DNA of 64,000 nucleotides from positions 62,001-126,000 of the forward strand of contig JABYQR010000066.1 in assembly GCA_022592445.1 (NCBI GenBank). The letters are read 5' to 3'. Source of the stretch: Cytidiella melzeri (Eukaryota > Basidiomycota > Agaricomycetes > Polyporales > Irpicaceae). Numbering within the stretch: position 1 is the stretch's first letter; every line of letters begins with the position of its first letter. The notes under the pieces are model-generated. The model had not been told where the DNA came from. It was given only the letters and a program-made list of their open reading frames with translations, and did not search any database. The position numbers and the translations under genes are program-made. This document shows, one piece after another, positions 61,896-64,000 of the stretch.

Positions 61896-62253
61896 GGCAG
61901 TTGCCTGGGTGAGTGCACATACCCCTTGGAAGGATGCCAACGTGTGTGGCCATTGAGATTCGGGTCGAGACTGCTACAGCTGAGGTCGTCGTCGTCGTCA
62001 GACGCGACTGCACGCGTTTGCGGCCTGAGACGCGTTGTTTGGTCGTGTTGGATCACTCGTACTTGTTGCTGCAAACTATCGTGAGTGTCACCTCGACTGC
62101 AGCTTGTGGGCTCTTGTGCAGTGCTTGTGCCTCAGTGGCGTTCGTTAATGAGAAGGTAAGTTACAGTCCTCATGGATCAAATATTTAGCTTATGCGAAAA
62201 AATATGTAGGCATTCCACCTGCAGACAAGCCCGTCTGCTCTGCAGAGAGCATC
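61896..62253. promoter_or_regulatory. bidirectional promoter between RNase H2B and Tfb4
   Basis: About 360 bp between divergent starts. A possible leader intron for the plus-strand gene (GTAAGT at 62156 to TAG at 62208) is visible. In that spliced leader the frame has stops before the ATG at 62254, which supports this start. Confidence 0.5.
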
Positions 62254-63697
62254 ATGGACAAGGCCTCACATTTGAGTGTAATCCTTGATCTATCCCCAAC
62301 GCAATGGCACCTCTCGGCACAGGCCAGCAACACATACCCCCTGACCCTATCAACCTTCACCTCCCATCTGCTGGCTTTTCTCAATGCGCATATGGCATGC
62401 AAAGACGAGAACAGCCTGGCAGTGTTCGGTGCTCTACCTGGAAAGAGGTGCGGAACGTCGCCAACACAACAATAGAAACGTACTTTACACGCGATTTGCA
62501 GCGTGATGTTGTACTCGACAACGAGTCCGGTTGACGAGAAAGCTGTGGCTGCGGATGCGAACAGCTACAGACCCTTCAAGATTCTTGACTGCACAATCAC
62601 GAACACCATACTCGACCAGGTCGAATCGTTGAGTGAAGCCGATACAGAAGGTATTTTTCCTTTGTAAACCGATTCGTACGGGATGTCGCTAACACAGCGG
62701 TCTCAAAGCACCCATAGATCTCGTTGGAGCTCTTGCCAAATCTCTGTGTTGTACATGTTTTTCTCATCCCCGCATTCAACGTATCGCTAAAATAACTGCT
62801 TACAGATATCAACAGAGTCACTAACCCAGCCAACACACGGACGGAAGACACTACTGTTCTTCCAGACCCTCGCATCCTGATCGTTTCGGTCTCTCCCGAC
62901 CAGTCCTCCTCATACATCTCCGTCATGAACTCCATCTTCTCTGCGCAGAAGCTGGTAAGCAGGCGTAATGCAGGAGCAGATGGACGACAACTTACTGTCC
63001 TCTAGAAAGTAACGATAGATGTATGCAAGCTGTTTGGAGCAGATAGCGTTTTTCTTCAACAAGCTGCACATCTTACGGGAGGATCATACATAAACATCGA
63101 AAGACCTGATGCTCTGCTGCAATTCCTTATGGTGATATATCTTTAATTCAACACCGCGCTGGTCAGGATGCTTATGACCGCCCATCAAGATGTCTTTCTT
63201 GCCGCCGCCAAGCATTCGACAACTCATTTCTGTCCCTACGCAAGACAAGATCGACTTCAGGGCTGCTTGTTTCTGCCACAAAAATATTGTCGATATCGGC
63301 TTTGTCTGTTCCGTCTGCCTCTCCAGTAGGTTTCACCGTTGTAATTCTCATCAGTTCATTTTCTGACGTTGTTCTCAAGTCTTCTGTCAGCCAGTTCCAG
63401 TCTGCTCGACGTGCAGGTCAGTAAGATGCACGGCAAAATCTGTCTCTCTTCTCATTAGTATACTCGCATAGGACAAAATTCCCTATCAAGACTTTGCAGC
63501 GTCTGAATGCAGCGAGACCAAATGCTCCCGTTCCTGGCACACCTTCCGGCACACGATCTGGCACTCCAAGCACTCCGTCAAACTCCCTCCCACGCTCCAC
63601 TTCTATCAAGCCCGCTGGAACACCCCGCGCTGTGTCCAACGGGAACCCAAACGCACTACCTGTTGTGCGGAACGGTGCACCGGTTACTCAGCGCTAG
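62254..63697 (+). CDS. TFB4: TFIIH core subunit Tfb4 (p34)
   Basis: Subunit of general transcription and nucleotide-excision-repair factor TFIIH. Eight exons (62254-62447, 62502-62650, 62709-62750, 62806-62954, 63006-63131, 63190-63325, 63380-63416, 63472-63697) give 352 residues. The von Willebrand A-like domain begins HLSVILDLSPTQWHLSA and continues through PDPRILIVSVSPDQSSSYI and ITIDV-type strands, with HLTGGSYINIERPDALLQFL. The C-terminal zinc-binding module shows CFCHKN, CSVCLSIFC and CSTCR. After it, a threonine/proline/serine-rich tail of about 60 residues extends beyond most orthologues. The gene is intact. Nuclear, partner of Ssl1/p44. Confidence 0.96.
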
Positions 63698-63732
63698 CTC
63701 CTCTCAAGCTTCCTTCGTCATAACACCAGAGG

Positions 63733-63963
63733 TCACTCTGCGAATGGAAGACAAGTAATGAACATCGATGGCTTGTCCTGCTGAAATGGGTCTGAAGTCT
63801 GCCGAAGAATCATGGCCTGACACACTAGTGTCAGTACGATAGTATGTCTGCCTGTGGCTAAATGCAGGGTACCTTGGGTTTGGGACTCGCGGTCGATGCA
63901 TACGCTATCGCCATGCTCTTGGTTGTGAATGCGCACCATAGTCGAGCTGTCATGGTTAGCCAC
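63733..63963 (-). CDS. possible 3' end of a minus-strand gene, partial
   Basis: An open frame (IHNQEHGDSVCIDRESQTQ) with possible introns on either side may be the last exons of a gene entering from the right edge, convergent with the TFIIH gene. The family is not recognised and the call is weak. Confidence 0.25.
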   Translation of the reverse strand: MANHDSSTMVRIHNQEHGDSVCIDRESQTQGTLHLATGRHTIVLTLVCQAMILRQTSDPFQQDKPSMFITCLPFAE

Positions 63964-64000
63964 TGATTTGTTTGTAGTAGACAGCTTACCAATTGATCCA

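Overview
The window is a piece of a filamentous basidiomycete (probably Agaricomycete) nuclear chromosome. The genes are dense in short introns (about 46-80 bp, GT..AG). The protein families are fungal, and the genes sit in small GC-richer islands separated by AT-rich transposon wreckage. All exon models were built by eye from splice sites and family reading frames, and every multi-exon model closes in frame.

Layout. 1-5.2 kb: relics of a hAT DNA transposon and a Ty1/copia element, then an LTR-like repeat. 5.2-11.1 kb: first gene island, with a two-domain cysteine-rich secreted protein (-), ATP sulfurylase MET3 (-, nine exons) and a single-pass membrane protein of unknown role (+). 12-25 kb: two diverged copies of a >3-kb repeat unit that carries a small secreted-protein gene (12.2 kb, open; 19.2 kb, broken). 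A folded non-coding repeat lies between them. The second copy is interrupted by a 2,138-bp nearly perfect palindrome and by a 738-bp solo LTR; both empty sites can be read in the first copy. 25.7-29.9 kb: a second copia copy on the minus strand, itself split by two solo LTRs of one family in opposite orientation. 30-33.6 kb: unassigned repeats and a spliced gene of unknown family with one internal stop. 33.97-37.3 kb: a complete LTR element (5-bp target duplication, two 228-bp LTRs) with a broken gag, no pol and an antisense ORF with its own TATA box. 38.1-42.4 kb: second island, ERO1 (+) and a membrane-anchored aspartic protease (+). 42.8-52 kb: Ty3/gypsy gag/protease relics and nested LTRs. 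53-63.7 kb: third island, CHD1 (+, 16 exons), a DUF1771-like membrane protein (-), RNase H2 subunit B (-, 7 exons) and TFIIH subunit Tfb4 (+, 8 exons).

Functional links. MET3 feeds sulfate assimilation. ERO1 and the aspartic protease belong to the secretory pathway. CHD1, RNase H2B and Tfb4 all act on chromatin, transcription or genome maintenance, and RNase H2B and Tfb4 share a head-to-head spacer of about 360 bp. No CRISPR array, rRNA or tRNA gene was recognised. The most unusual structures are the 2.1-kb palindrome with a target duplication, the LTR element with an antisense cargo ORF, and the datable nesting of insertions in duplicated repeat units.
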